Shown in pieces: positions 63,001 through 64,000 of a stretch of DNA of 64,000 nt (position 1 is the first letter of the stretch; every line of letters starts with the position of its first letter). This stretch comes from Oxyruncus cristatus (Eukaryota; Chordata; Aves; Passeriformes; Cotingidae): the NCBI GenBank assembly GCA_013399855.1, contig VXAY01006963.1:34640-98639 (forward strand), written 5' to 3'. The translations under genes and the position numbers were made by a program. Under the pieces are notes generated by a model. It was not told the origin of the DNA, ran no database searches, and saw nothing but the letters and a program-made list of their open reading frames with translations.

Positions 63001-63770
63001 AGTGAAGTCATTGGCAAATATCCCATTGCTGTTGGAGAGAGTACAAATAGACACCATCTAGCACACTTTGTATTGTATTTAGCTTTCCCAACTGAATGAG
63101 TAACAATGAATGGCTTGAGTCCCTGGCTTGGTCAGTTCTGAGGTAATGTCCAAAATTAGCTTGATCTTCCTGCCCATCCACAGATAATTAGAGAACAGCT
63201 ACATCAAATTCAGTCACCATGAATACCTTGGGGATGGAATCTACAGGACGTACATGGCTATGCATCTTGATGGAAAACCTGGATTGCAGATAGTTACATA
63301 AATACTCATCACCTCTAAGAGTGTGAAGTACTTCCAGCTCTGATATCTGGGCCTAAGTTATCTAAACTGAAAGTTGCAGCAAACTTTGCATATATAGCTA
63401 AGGCACAGAGCCTAGGCTAAGTAGGTTATTATATTTCCACCCTTAGACTTCAGCACTTGTATGTCTTCTTTCCCCTGATAGAAATCAAAAGAATTATCCA
63501 TTTTGAATGGCATGAACATAATTGAATACATCTTGTAGCATCACTTATGAATTACTTTGTTGACACAGGGAAAATCCACATCAGTGTCTCTGTCCTTGGA
63601 CAGAGGCAATTCTGGTTGAGCAATGTGAGGTCCAGGTATAAGGTGCTTAGGTAGTTTCCTTGTAAGTACCACATTCACAACAGTGCAGATGTTAGCCTTT
63701 GTACATTCTTGGGGAATTTTGAGCTGTAACTGTATGTGGCTTGAGCTGAACTGTTTTGTGGGGGGAGTTT

Positions 63771-63782
63771 GGTTGGTTGGTT
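63771..63782. repeat. (GGTT)3 with following T-rich tract
   Basis: Three GGTT units followed by T7-GG-TTTG-T8. Low complexity. Confidence 0.8.
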
Positions 63783-63977
63783 GTTTTTTTGGTTTGTTTT
63801 TTTTCAATATTCAAATCCAAAGTTCTTTGAAACACTTTCAGGTCTTCCAGTAGAACTGTCAGCCAAAGGTGTTCATTATCTAAAAAAGATGGTCTTAAGT
63901 TTTCAAAGCCAAAAGGGACATGGACGAAGACAAGACTTAGTTTAAAGTTTCCTATGCATATTGTTTTCACCTGCTTT

Positions 63978-64000
63978 TCATAGAAACATAGAATCAGATG
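63978..64000 (-). mobile_element. Beginning of a minus-strand CR1 copy at the window edge
   Basis: TCATAGAAACATAGAATCAG is the reverse complement of the CR1 terminal repeats (ATTCTATG type). The element body would continue beyond base 64000, so only the tail is seen. Confidence 0.6.

Larger units (their letters stand above)
47234..63977. other. PIK3R1 5' flank, distal part: no recognisable gene
   Basis: Almost 17 kb of AT-rich sequence with only short chance ORFs. It contains a G-rich tract at 47472-47487, GGTT microsatellites at 48007 and 63771, and a small hairpin at 57425-57446. In mammals PIK3R1 has a large gene-poor upstream region, and this stretch agrees with that. Regulatory elements may be present but cannot be recognised without alignment. 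Confidence 0.7.

Noticed and set aside
1..64000. CRISPR arrays, toxin-antitoxin, phage or other prokaryotic systems
   Set aside because: No regularly spaced direct repeats, no compact gene arrays with ribosome binding sites, and all secure features are those of a bird nuclear genome.

Overview
The window looks like avian nuclear DNA. It is AT-rich, non-coding DNA with spliced genes, a CpG island, CR1 LINE 3' ends carrying the ATTCTATG-type tail typical of birds, and a solo LTR of a family I recognise from bird genomes. No bacterial or phage gene, operon or CRISPR array is visible. The species cannot be read from the sequence. PIK3R1 is Z-linked in chicken as I recall, so a Z-chromosome origin is likely but not shown here.

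The one secure gene is PIK3R1 (p85-alpha, regulatory subunit of class IA PI3-kinase), on the minus strand. Six coding exons are present, from the start codon at 35209 to the exon ending at 326. They encode residues 1 to about 305: the SH3 domain, the first proline-rich stretch and the whole BH (RhoGAP-like) domain. All splice sites are GT/AG, the phases join without a break, and the residue numbering matches human p85-alpha. The SH2 and inter-SH2 exons lie beyond base 1.

Layout, left to right: 1-6356 holds the BH-domain exons and short introns, with one AT-rich tract broken by a single N. 6357-34875 is a 28.5-kb intron with two solo endogenous-retrovirus LTRs in opposite orientation (about 7563-8127 and 8735-9237), several homopolymer tracts and an unidentified cluster of minus-strand ORFs (12561-13475). 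34876 to about 35626 is the SH3 exon plus a probable 5' UTR with three upstream ORFs, the last overlapping the PIK3R1 start codon as ATGA. About 35627-39525 is intron 1, with an exon-like ORF at 36783-37141. About 39525-41090 is the CpG-island promoter region, damaged by a 574-bp N gap that may hide non-coding exon 1. 41090-64000 is 5' flank with no recognisable gene, three plus-strand CR1 tails and the start of a fourth on the minus strand.

Points most worth a second look: the uORF arrangement before PIK3R1; loss of the arginine at BH position 151 (Gly here); the two unidentified exon-like minus-strand ORFs; and the assembly scars (exact duplications flanking single Ns, and the gap in the promoter).
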